A DNA stretch of 5,473 nucleotides from Bacteroidota bacterium (GCA_024278655.1 JAJRSV010000415.1:1-5473), one strand, 5' to 3'; numbered from the stretch's first letter, positions 1-4,801 are shown. Numbers and translations: made by a program. The notes: a model not told the origin generated them from the sequence alone.

Positions 1-269
1 AAAAAGATTATCGCCCCGATTGAAATTGCTATCCAGGCAATTCCTCTTTCAATCCGGTTGTAAATGCCCAGCCAGTATTTATCCCAGAATTCATTCGACG
101 GATTTTTCAGTTTCATTTTAGTAAGTACCTCCTTAATTCTTTTCTGTTCTTCGAATTCGTTTTTAAGTTCGGGATTATCTTTCAGTATCGTTTCAAACTC
201 TTTCTTTTCCTCTTCCGTCAACTCATTCGAAAAATATTTTTCTATAAGGATTATAAATCTTTCTTTCAT
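1..269 (-). CDS. Probable membrane-anchored anti-sigma factor (partial, N-terminal 89 residues)
   Basis: The reading frame opens with an ATG at 269-267 and runs without a stop off the left edge, so only the N-terminal part is visible. The start overlaps the stop of the sigma-factor gene as ATGA (269-266), which implies translational coupling. Residues 1-55 are highly charged and helical (for example LTEEEKKEFETILKDNPEL). They are followed by a conserved-looking aromatic stretch, FWDKYWLGIYNRIERG (61-76), and a hydrophobic segment from about residue 77 (IAWIAISIGAIIF), which looks like the first membrane helix. The visible part has no cysteine or histidine zinc-finger motif of the zf-HC2/ZAS kind. 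Calling it an anti-sigma factor is an inference from its position directly behind an ECF sigma gene and from its layout of cytoplasmic helix then membrane segment. The family itself was not identified. Confidence 0.72.
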   Translation of the reverse strand, partial: MKERFIILIEKYFSNELTEEEKKEFETILKDNPELKNEFEEQKRIKEVLTKMKLKNPSNEFWDKYWLGIYNRIERGIAWIAISIGAIIF

Positions 270-814
270 CTCATTACCTTCTTCATTTTTCCGGCAAGTT
301 TCTTTCTTGCATAAAACAACCGCGACATAACGGTTCCTTCGGGAATATTTAACATCTCCGATATCTCTTTGTAACTGTGTCCTTCAAACTCGCGCAGCAC
401 AATTATTTCCCGCTCTTCAAACTCAAGTTCGCTTAGTGCTTTTTGAAGCAACTGTTTCATTTCTTCTTTTTCAACCAGGTCCTGCGGGGTTTCCGTTACC
501 GATTCTTCGCTTTTGTATTCAAGTATCGGTTCTTCTTTTCTGTTTTTGTTATCCCTTATAAAATTGAGGCAAAGGTTTTTAAGAATTTTATAGTACCATG
601 TAAAAAAGTTTTTGCTCCTGTCGTAACGGTTAAAATTTTTGTACGCTCTTATGAACGCTCTTTGCGAAAGCTCCATCGCCGAGTCGTGCGAACCCAGTAT
701 GCCGTAAGCCGAGAAATAAGCCCGCTGCATATTTTTCTTGACTAACAATTCGAACTCCTGTTTTTTAGTAAGGGAGTTTCGAATTGATTCCGTATCTGTC
801 TGCTCGTCACTCAT
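266..814 (-). CDS. ECF-type RNA polymerase sigma factor (sigma-70 family, group 4)
   Basis: This 182-residue protein has the two domains of an extracytoplasmic-function sigma factor, of normal length. Region 2, which binds core polymerase and recognises the -10 element, spans about residues 21-92 (QRAFIRAYKNF, then TWYYKILKNLCLNFIRDNK). Region 4, which recognises the -35 element through a helix-turn-helix, spans about 123-178 (LSELEFEEREIIVLREFEG, YKEISEMLNIPEGTVMSRL). An acidic linker lies at about 93-122. The start at 814 gives a 20-residue charged leader before region 2. No good Shine-Dalgarno sequence precedes it, which is common in Bacteroidota-like genomes. It is the first gene of a pair with the overlapping membrane protein at 1-269, the usual sigma/anti-sigma layout. 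Such factors often activate their own promoter; a repeat in the upstream spacer (866-874) is a candidate element. The stimulus and regulon cannot be read from this window. Confidence 0.95.
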   Translation of the reverse strand: MSDEQTDTESIRNSLTKKQEFELLVKKNMQRAYFSAYGILGSHDSAMELSQRAFIRAYKNFNRYDRSKNFFTWYYKILKNLCLNFIRDNKNRKEEPILEYKSEESVTETPQDLVEKEEMKQLLQKALSELEFEEREIIVLREFEGHSYKEISEMLNIPEGTVMSRLFYARKKLAGKMKKVMR

Positions 815-865
815 TTCATTAATTATACACTAAATTGAAATATTTATTCACAAAATATCGAAATT

Positions 866-928
866 ATTTTACAGAATTCTTTAAAAATGCTTCGGAAAAA
901 CTTTCGCTTTATTTTTATGCTGTAAAAT
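866..928. repeat. Outward-facing 9-bp inverted repeat in divergent promoter region
   Basis: ATTTTACAG at 866-874 and its exact reverse complement CTGTAAAAT at 920-928 are separated by 45 bases. Read towards the adjacent genes, each strand shows CTGTAAAAT. The element lies 51 bases before the sigma-factor start on the minus strand and 57 bases before the DUF493 start on the plus strand. The near-symmetry suggests either a paired operator or matching promoter elements for the two divergent genes. A hairpin with so long a loop is less likely. The repeat is directly visible; its function is inferred. Confidence 0.45.
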
Positions 929-985
929 TGCCGGATAATTATTATTTATTGAACCGTTATTCAGCAAACTTTAATATCAGGTAAT

Positions 986-1252
986 ATGATTATAGATTCA
1001 AACAGCAGAAGACCCGAAATCGAATATCCTTGTAAATGGGGCTATAAGGTTATCGGCAGCAACGTTAACGATATGATTGCTGCAATTGAAGAGTGCGCCG
1101 GCTCACTTGAATATGAAATAACACCTTCGAATATCAGCAGGAATGAGAAATATTTCAGTCTGAACTGCTATGTAATCGTTCCTTCGGAAGCAGCGAGGGA
1201 TATGGTTTATCAGAAGTTAAGCAGCCACCGGCATGTAAAGCTTGTTCTGTAA
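986..1252 (+). CDS. DUF493/YbeD-like small protein
   Basis: This 88-residue protein matches the YbeD (DUF493, UPF0250) family in length and layout. An N-terminal YPCKWGYKVIG motif (14-24) corresponds to the family's PCxFxxKxxG signature. A central region follows, then SRNEKYFSLNCYVIV (51-65) and a C-terminal YQKLSSHRHVKLVL (75-88), which corresponds to the family's YxxLxxHxxVKxVL ending. YbeD proteins adopt a small ferredoxin-like, ACT-type fold and are thought to be regulatory, but no reaction is established. The ATG at 986 has a modest AGG (979-981) just upstream. The gene is divergent from the sigma factor and 75 bases ahead of the next plus-strand gene. It probably does not share that gene's main promoter, because a separate FNR-type site lies between them. 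Family assignment rests on motif recall, not on a search. Confidence 0.85.
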   Translation: MIIDSNSRRPEIEYPCKWGYKVIGSNVNDMIAAIEECAGSLEYEITPSNISRNEKYFSLNCYVIVPSEAARDMVYQKLSSHRHVKLVL

Positions 1253-1269
1253 TTTTTTTCTGCGGCACT

Positions 1270-1283
1270 TTGATTATTATCAA
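1270..1283. promoter_or_regulatory. FNR-type operator (TTGAT-N4-ATCAA)
   Basis: The sequence TTGATTATTATCAA is a perfect match to the FNR consensus palindrome TTGAT-N4-ATCAA, and it extends to 6 bp per arm (1269-1284). Its centre is at 1276.5. A -10-like GATAAT at 1306-1311 would place transcription initiation near 1318, putting the operator at about -41.5, the classic class II activating position for Crp/Fnr-family regulators. The site lies in the short spacer before the coupled gene pair at 1328-3072. The regulator itself is not in the window, so identification as an FNR, DNR or related site is inferred. Confidence 0.6.
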
Positions 1284-1305
1284 AATTTCTTATTTTTATA
1301 TAACA

Positions 1306-1311
1306 GATAAT
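1306..1311 (+). promoter_or_regulatory. Candidate -10 element (GATAAT)
   Basis: GATAAT matches the sigma-70 -10 consensus TATAAT at five of six positions. There is no recognisable -35 hexamer at the right distance; the FNR-type palindrome occupies that position instead, as expected for an activator-dependent promoter. The predicted start of transcription is about 1318, leaving a very short leader of roughly 10 bases before the GTG at 1328. Some Bacteroidota use a different -7 consensus, so this call depends on lineage. Confidence 0.4.
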
Positions 1312-1327
1312 CTATCGATGAATAAGA

Positions 1328-1903
1328 GTGGATCTTAACTGCACTATACCGTATCCGGTAACTTTAAATTGCTGGAAACATCACCTGAGATTCATTCGAA
1401 CTCAAATAAAAAAAGGAAGGCGGGAACAACCTTCCAAAGAAAGATTGAGAGAGATATTACTGGTAATTGGGGAGTCGCAAATGGATTTATATCTCGGAAA
1501 ACTTACTCCCCATGCTATAGCGACTGAAATCATCGGTAGGTTAAATGAGTTTAATGCCGGATCCCGTGTGTTATTTGAGAACTGGCTTTTCGGCAGAGGA
1601 GGCGATTACAAACTGCTAACTGTCTCGGACGGTTCGGTTTGGACAATACGGCTTGGGAAAAATGAAAAACGTTATATTCATATTCACCCGGGCAGACACT
1701 CCCCCAACACTCTGCGAGTTAAGGCGCTTACACTCAAAACGGCTATTATTGCAGCGATATCCGGTAACGAAAATAATTTATTAAATTTAGAGTTTATTAA
1801 CGGTATAAGAGTAAGCATACTTAATGCTTCACCGTTAAAATCGGTTTCTTCTACATCCGGATTGGGTAAAATTATAAACATATTAATGGAGGAAGGGGGC
1901 TGA
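1328..1903 (+). CDS. Conserved-looking hypothetical protein with HIHPGRHSP motif
   Basis: I do not recognise a named family. The 191-residue product has an N-terminal segment with CWKHHLRFIRTQIKKGRR (15-32) and a helical stretch (about 35-75). Its most distinctive part is ENWLFGRGGDYKLL (84-97), then DGSVWTIRLG (101-110) and RYIHIHPGRHSPNTLRVKAL (115-134), followed by LKTAI (136-140). It ends with GLGKIINIL (178-186). No signal peptide, membrane helix or cysteine cluster is visible. The GTG at 1328 is the most upstream possible start, because an in-frame TGA sits at 1319-1321. It has no clear Shine-Dalgarno sequence. An alternative ATG at 1481 has GGGGAG 6 bases upstream but would discard the well-structured first 51 residues. 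The stop is 5 bases from the next gene, so co-transcription and coupling with the reductase-like enzyme are very likely. Confidence 0.8.
   Translation: MDLNCTIPYPVTLNCWKHHLRFIRTQIKKGRREQPSKERLREILLVIGESQMDLYLGKLTPHAIATEIIGRLNEFNAGSRVLFENWLFGRGGDYKLLTVSDGSVWTIRLGKNEKRYIHIHPGRHSPNTLRVKALTLKTAIIAAISGNENNLLNLEFINGIRVSILNASPLKSVSSTSGLGKIINILMEEGG
1888..1899 (+). promoter_or_regulatory. Purine-rich ribosome binding site inside the preceding gene
   Basis: GGAGGAAGGGGG lies within the last codons of the upstream gene, and its 3' end is 9 bases before the ATG at 1909. It is the strongest Shine-Dalgarno-like stretch on the plus strand and supports 1909 as the start. It also fixes the Glu-Glu-Gly-Gly tail of the preceding protein. 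Confidence 0.6.
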
Positions 1904-1908
1904 AAAAA

Positions 1909-3072
1909 ATGTACGATGTAATCGTAATAGGGGGCGGCATAGCCGGTTCTATTGCGGCTTATACCCTGGCAATGGCAAAGGTTCGGGTTTTAATACTCGA
2001 AAAGGAGCCGTTGCCGAGATACAAAACCTGCGGAGGCGGTGTTACTTACCGTGCACGCAAGATGATTCCTTACGATATCGATCTCATTATTGATAAGGAA
2101 TTTGATACGGCAGATGTTTACGACCATGAGAACGATATCAGATTCCACGTAAAGCGAAATCATCCGATTTTGAACATGACCATGCGCGAAAACCTCGACT
2201 ACTTCTGCCTCGCCAAAGCAGTGGGTAACGGTGCCGACTTCAAAGATAAAATCTATGTGAAAAATCTGATTGTAAATAAGGACTATGTTGAAGCGGTTAC
2301 CGACAAAGAAAATTTCACTGCCAAGTTTATAATCGGTGCCGACGGTGCTACCGGTGTTACCAGCAGAGTGCTCGGTTTGCAAGATAACTTCAGGAAAATA
2401 CCCGCTATGGAAAACGAGGTTTATGTAAACGACGAACTGCTCGAAATGTTCAGCGCTGCACCGCGTTTCGACTTCGGAATAATACCGCATGGATACGGCT
2501 GGGTATTCCCTAAAAAAGAACATCTTTCTATCGGTGTGGCATCTATGCGACCAAGCAAGATAAATATGAACACTTATCTTAAATCTTATATGGAAACGCT
2601 GGGTATTACCGAAACACTCGAAGAGCAAAAGCATGGATACATAATTCCAATGCATCCGAAAAAGAAAAAGTTTTCTCATGGCAGAATACTGCTTGCAGGT
2701 GATGCCGCCGGACTGGCAGACCCGGTAACCGCCGAAGGAATAAGTTATGCGGTTGAAACGGGAAACTACGCAGCCGAAGCTTTACTGCGCGGCAAATTTA
2801 ATGTTGAAACAGTAAACCGGAAGTACAATTTTATAATGAAAAGGGTTTTAAGCGAATTAAGAAATGCTAAGTTTTTATCGTACTTTATATATCATTCACC
2901 CTCATTACGAAAGTTTGTATTTAAAAATTACGGAACGAGATTGAGTGAGTTGATGGCGGACGTAATAACGGGAGAGAAAAAATACGGTAAGCTTGTAAAG
3001 AATCCGGTTAACTATTTAAAACTGTTGAACCCGAAATATTTCAAACATAAACCGTTAAGCAGTACGTTTTAA
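1909..3072 (+). CDS. Geranylgeranyl reductase family FAD-dependent oxidoreductase
   Basis: This 387-residue flavoprotein has the usual length for the geranylgeranyl reductase family. It opens with a Rossmann dinucleotide fold, YDVIVIGGGIAGSIAA (2-17), and the ribose-binding Glu31 in VLILEKE. Next come the family hallmark PRYKTCGGGV (36-45), YGWVFPK (196-202), and the second FAD motif AGDAAGLADPVTAEGI (263-278). Members reduce isoprenoid double bonds, for example in chlorophyll phytyl chains, archaeal lipids or menaquinone side chains, using FADH2. Nothing nearby indicates photosynthesis, so a quinone or other polyprenyl substrate is more plausible than chlorophyll; this is inference. The gene is second in a pair with the hypothetical gene 5 bases upstream, and both probably lie under the FNR-type site. 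It ends just before the shared terminator region. Related FAD monooxygenases have the same fold, so the substrate is uncertain. Confidence 0.9.
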   Translation: MYDVIVIGGGIAGSIAAYTLAMAKVRVLILEKEPLPRYKTCGGGVTYRARKMIPYDIDLIIDKEFDTADVYDHENDIRFHVKRNHPILNMTMRENLDYFCLAKAVGNGADFKDKIYVKNLIVNKDYVEAVTDKENFTAKFIIGADGATGVTSRVLGLQDNFRKIPAMENEVYVNDELLEMFSAAPRFDFGIIPHGYGWVFPKKEHLSIGVASMRPSKINMNTYLKSYMETLGITETLEEQKHGYIIPMHPKKKKFSHGRILLAGDAAGLADPVTAEGISYAVETGNYAAEALLRGKFNVETVNRKYNFIMKRVLSELRNAKFLSYFIYHSPSLRKFVFKNYGTRLSELMADVITGEKKYGKLVKNPVNYLKLLNPKYFKHKPLSSTF

Positions 3073-3079
3073 AAAAATA

Positions 3080-3117
3080 TGACTGCCCGTTCCGATAAAA
3101 ATCTTTGCGGGCAGTCA
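3080..3117 (-). terminator. Rho-independent terminator of the thioredoxin operon
   Basis: TGACTGCCCG (3080-3089) and CGGGCAGTCA (3108-3117) form a perfect 10-bp stem with an 18-base loop. Read on the minus strand, the hairpin is followed by ATATTTTTTT (3080-3071), the T-run needed to end the operon whose last gene is thioredoxin. On the plus strand the hairpin follows the reductase stop by 7 bases but has only a weak CTTT tail. It may therefore slow or partly end plus-strand transcription as well. Confidence 0.85.
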
Positions 3118-3129
3118 CTTTGGGAGTCA

Positions 3130-3492
3130 TTATGCAGCTTCTGTAAGAAGCTCTTTTTCTATAGCTTCTTTTAACGCTTCTTTAGGCAAAGCACCGACAG
3201 CCATTTTAGGTTGTCCTTCTTTCGGAATAAACAACAGCGAGGGGATGCTTCTTATTCCGAAAACAGCACCCAGTTCCTGCTCTTCATCCGTATTCACTTT
3301 ATAGAAGTTTACTTTACCTTTATATTCTTCCGATAATTCTTCAATTACCGGCGCAACCATTCTGCAGGGTGCACACCACGGTGCCCAAAAGTCAACAACC
3401 GCCGGTAAATCCCCCTGATACTTCCATTCCTTGTTCTTCTCGTAATCGAATACTTTCTGAAGGAAAGTTTCTTTCGTTAAGTGTTCAGCCAT
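3130..3492 (-). CDS. trxA: Thioredoxin
   Basis: This 120-residue protein is a single thioredoxin domain. Visible features are the buried Asp34, the active site FWAPWCAPCRMVAP (35-48) with redox cysteines 40 and 43, KVNTDE (65-70), and the cis-proline loop GIRSIPSLLFI (79-89, Pro84). The usual WCGPC is WCAPC here, a variation seen in other thioredoxins. There is no signal peptide, so it should act in the cytoplasm as a general disulfide reductase. The start at 3492 has AGAGGA 10 bases upstream. It is the last gene of the operon, 26 bases after the DUF302 gene and just before the terminator. That position makes it a likely electron donor for the operon's cysteine-bearing proteins or for clearing persulfides from the rhodanese. 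It need not be the organism's only thioredoxin. Confidence 0.95.
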   Translation of the reverse strand: MAEHLTKETFLQKVFDYEKNKEWKYQGDLPAVVDFWAPWCAPCRMVAPVIEELSEEYKGKVNFYKVNTDEEQELGAVFGIRSIPSLLFIPKEGQPKMAVGALPKEALKEAIEKELLTEAA

Positions 3493-3518
3493 TTATAGAT
3501 ATTCCTCTTTTTATTTTG

Positions 3519-3902
3519 TTATATGTTATCGAATACTCTTTTAAATTTTTCCGTTACTTCGTCGGCAACCGATTTTATGTTTTCGTTATCAATTATGTTT
3601 GCCATAATAGATGGATCGAAAAACGCAACACCGGTTTTATCACCTTTTTCATAAACAATTACGTTGCAGGGAAGTAAAAGACCAATCTCCTCTTCTGCCT
3701 GAAGCGCCTTATGAGCCAAAGGTGGATTACAGGCACCAAGTATTATATACTTTTTAAAATCGACATCTATTTTTTTCTTTAAGGTTTCTTTTACATCGAT
3801 AGTTGTTAAAACCCCGAAACCTTCCTTCTTAAGTTCTTCGGTTACTTTATTAACAGCTTCATCAAAACTTAAATCAATCGTTTTCGAAAATGCGTATTGC
3901 AT
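3519..3902 (-). CDS. DUF302 domain protein
   Basis: The 127 residues form one DUF302 domain. An N-terminal strand and helix (SFDEAVNKVTEELKKEGFGVL, 12-32) lead to the signature YIILGACNPPLAHKALQAEE (52-71) and IGLLLPCNVIVYE (73-85). Two conserved cysteines, 58 in ACNPP and 79 in LPCNV, stand out. There is no export signal, so the protein is cytoplasmic. The biochemical role of DUF302 is not established. Its genes are often found near sulfur- or redox-related genes, and here it sits between a DUF2892 membrane protein and thioredoxin. The start at 3902 is supported by AGGAGAAG just upstream, which overlaps the stop codon of the preceding gene (TAG at 3916-3914), implying coupled translation. 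A role in thiol or sulfane-sulfur handling is inferred from context and the two cysteines only. Confidence 0.92.
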   Translation of the reverse strand: MQYAFSKTIDLSFDEAVNKVTEELKKEGFGVLTTIDVKETLKKKIDVDFKKYIILGACNPPLAHKALQAEEEIGLLLPCNVIVYEKGDKTGVAFFDPSIMANIIDNENIKSVADEVTEKFKRVFDNI

Positions 3903-3913
3903 TATAACTTCTC

Positions 3914-4123
3914 CTATTTTTCTTCTTTTTTAGTTGTTGAAATTTTAAACGGCACATACAACGGGCAAAAGCTCATAAAGCTTGTAAGCAGGAATACCAG
4001 GGCAAGTATTCCCAATATAATAGCCGCCGTGCCCGTTATTTGATCGGTAAAGTAAAGAATGGCAATAACAACAGCCACCAAAATCCTTATTCCCCTGTCG
4101 ATTGAACCCATGTTCTTTTTCAT
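3914..4123 (-). CDS. DUF2892 (YgaP-type) inner membrane protein
   Basis: The 69-residue product carries the family signature NMGSIDRGIRI (4-14), two membrane helices (about 14-25 and 33-49), and the conserved SFCPLY (51-56) containing Cys53, then a charged tail. In E. coli YgaP a domain of this type is fused behind a rhodanese domain and anchors it in the membrane. Here the two are separate genes in one operon. I chose the ATG at 4123 rather than an upstream in-frame ATG at 4168 for three reasons: it begins exactly at the family's N terminus, it overlaps the previous stop as ATGA, and it has AAAGGAG 7 bases upstream. The protein probably sits in the inner membrane and may partner with the rhodanese or the DUF6132 protein. 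Confidence 0.9.
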   Translation of the reverse strand: MKKNMGSIDRGIRILVAVVIAILYFTDQITGTAAIILGILALVFLLTSFMSFCPLYVPFKISTTKKEEK

Positions 4124-4338
4124 TTTCCGTCTCCTTTGTTTGTTAATGATTTGATACCGGATTTCCAATTAATAAATAATGCTCCTATAACCGCACCGTA
4201 AATAGTGCTTATATAGGGGTTCCCGGTAATTGCACAACCATTGTTACATCCGATGAAGTAGTAATACGCATATCCGCCAACCGCACCAATGATTATGGGA
4301 AATAAAAGTTTACTTATCTTAAACCAACTGCGTTCCAC
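4120..4338 (-). CDS. DUF6132 family small membrane protein
   Basis: This 72-residue protein has two predicted membrane helices (about 11-29 and 43-57). They are joined by FIGCNNGCAITGNPYIST (28-45), which contains a CxxxC pair (Cys31, Cys35). This layout of two helices around a CxxG-C-xIT-NPY loop is what I recall of DUF6132, a small family best known from Bacteroidota and relatives. Its function is unknown. There is no ATG before the first helix, so translation most likely starts at the GTG at 4338, inside the end of the rhodanese gene (25-base overlap). An AAGGCGG stretch lies about 10 bases upstream. Its stop overlaps the DUF2892 start as ATGA. The cysteines near the membrane surface, and the company of a rhodanese and thioredoxin, suggest a sulfur or thiol role. 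This is inference. Confidence 0.85.
   Translation of the reverse strand: MERSWFKISKLLFPIIIGAVGGYAYYYFIGCNNGCAITGNPYISTIYGAVIGALFINWKSGIKSLTNKGDGK
4131..4137 (-). promoter_or_regulatory. Shine-Dalgarno site deciding the DUF2892 start
   Basis: AAAGGAG read on the minus strand lies 7 bases before the ATG at 4123, within the last codons of the DUF6132 gene. It is the best ribosome binding site in the operon. It shows that the short start at 4123 is used rather than the upstream in-frame ATG at 4168. Confidence 0.65.
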
Positions 4339-4703
4339 TGTAATATACCGCCTTTTAAGTTTGCAACGTTAAATCCGTTTTTCTTAAGTTTTGCCGCTGC
4401 CGATAAACTCCTGTTTCCGGTTCTGCAGTAGCAAACTATTTCTTTTTCTTTATACTTCAGCAATTCCTCCGAACGCGATTTAATTTCGGCAAGAGGAATA
4501 TGCAACGAGTTTTTAATGGAGCCGGACTTGTGTTCGTCTTTCGTCCTCACATCCAACAGCAAAATGTTTCTGTTTTTCTTAAGCTGCTGCGACAGCTCAA
4601 CGGGCGAATACTGCTTGATTGTTTTCAGCAGTATTATCCTTTTAATAACATTAAAGGATAACAACGCTATAATAGCGTATAGTATTAATTGTCCGGTATC
4701 CAT
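4314..4703 (-). CDS. Membrane-anchored rhodanese-like sulfurtransferase
   Basis: The 129-residue product has one N-terminal membrane helix (about 5-26, LILYAIIALLSFNVI) followed by a single rhodanese domain (about 31-128). Visible rhodanese features are LLLDVRTKDEH (48-58), the GSIKNSLHIPL segment (61-71), and the active-site loop CRTGNRS (93-99) with catalytic Cys93. A second cysteine lies two residues earlier at 91. The ending NLKGGILQWNAVGL is typical. Such proteins carry sulfane sulfur as a cysteine persulfide; here the domain is probably on the cytoplasmic face. It is the first gene of the five-gene operon, with its start at 4703 about 98 bases from the preceding transporter stop. An inverted repeat at 4726-4755 lies upstream. 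Its DUF2892 partner is encoded separately two genes later. The physiological donor and acceptor cannot be told from sequence. Confidence 0.93.
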   Translation of the reverse strand: MDTGQLILYAIIALLSFNVIKRIILLKTIKQYSPVELSQQLKKNRNILLLDVRTKDEHKSGSIKNSLHIPLAEIKSRSEELLKYKEKEIVCYCRTGNRSLSAAAKLKKNGFNVANLKGGILQWNAVGLR

Positions 4704-4725
4704 ACTTTAATAAATAATTTCTAAA

Positions 4726-4755
4726 TAAGTTTTAATATATGATACAGAAAACTTA
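4726..4755. promoter_or_regulatory. Inverted repeat upstream of the rhodanese operon (candidate operator)
   Basis: TAAGTTTT (4726-4733) and AAAACTTA (4748-4755) are perfect 8-bp reverse complements around a 14-base AT-rich spacer. The repeat lies 22 bases before the rhodanese start and overlaps the only space available for the operon promoter, between the transporter terminator and the ATG. There is no T-run, so it is not a terminator. A repressor or activator site is plausible, but AT-rich DNA makes such repeats easier to obtain by chance. Confidence 0.35.
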
Positions 4756-4769
4756 AAATGGTTTCAGAG

Positions 4770-4794
4770 AAAAAACCCCCGCTACCTGCGGGGG
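4770..4794 (-). terminator. Rho-independent terminator of the POT transporter gene
   Basis: CCCCCGC (4776-4782) and GCGGGGG (4788-4794) form a 7-bp GC-rich stem with a 5-base loop. On the minus strand this is followed directly by TTTTTT (4775-4770). It begins 7 bases after the transporter stop codon and separates that gene from the rhodanese operon, which therefore needs its own promoter. Confidence 0.92.
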
Positions 4795-4801
4795 CTGTAA
4801 T

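Noticed and set aside
443..745. Open frame on the plus strand opposite the sigma-factor gene
   Set aside because: The sigma-factor regions 2 and 4 on the other strand are unambiguous. The plus-strand translation is low-complexity Phe/Val/Arg-rich.
822..827. TATAAT on the minus strand as the sigma-factor promoter -10
   Set aside because: It is only 7 bases before the start codon and has no convincing -35. In such AT-rich DNA it is probably chance.
838..853. TGAA/TTCA near-palindrome upstream of the sigma factor as a Crp/Fnr site
   Set aside because: The arms are only four bases with an odd spacer. It does not match TTGAT-N4-ATCAA.
949..977. TTGAAC-17-TAATAT as a promoter for the DUF493 gene
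   Set aside because: Each hexamer matches at only four of six positions. The start point would fall at or after the AGG ribosome binding site, leaving almost no leader.
1990..2679. Long open frame on the minus strand (229 codons)
   Set aside because: It lies opposite the well-supported FAD-dependent reductase, its translation is rich in Phe, His and Val with no domain, and no ribosome binding site precedes it. It is a shadow of the real gene.
3914..4168. Longer DUF2892 form starting at 4168
   Set aside because: The extra 15 residues (polar and basic) lie in the upstream gene's coding region and are not family-like. The ATG at 4123 has a strong AAAGGAG and an ATGA overlap.
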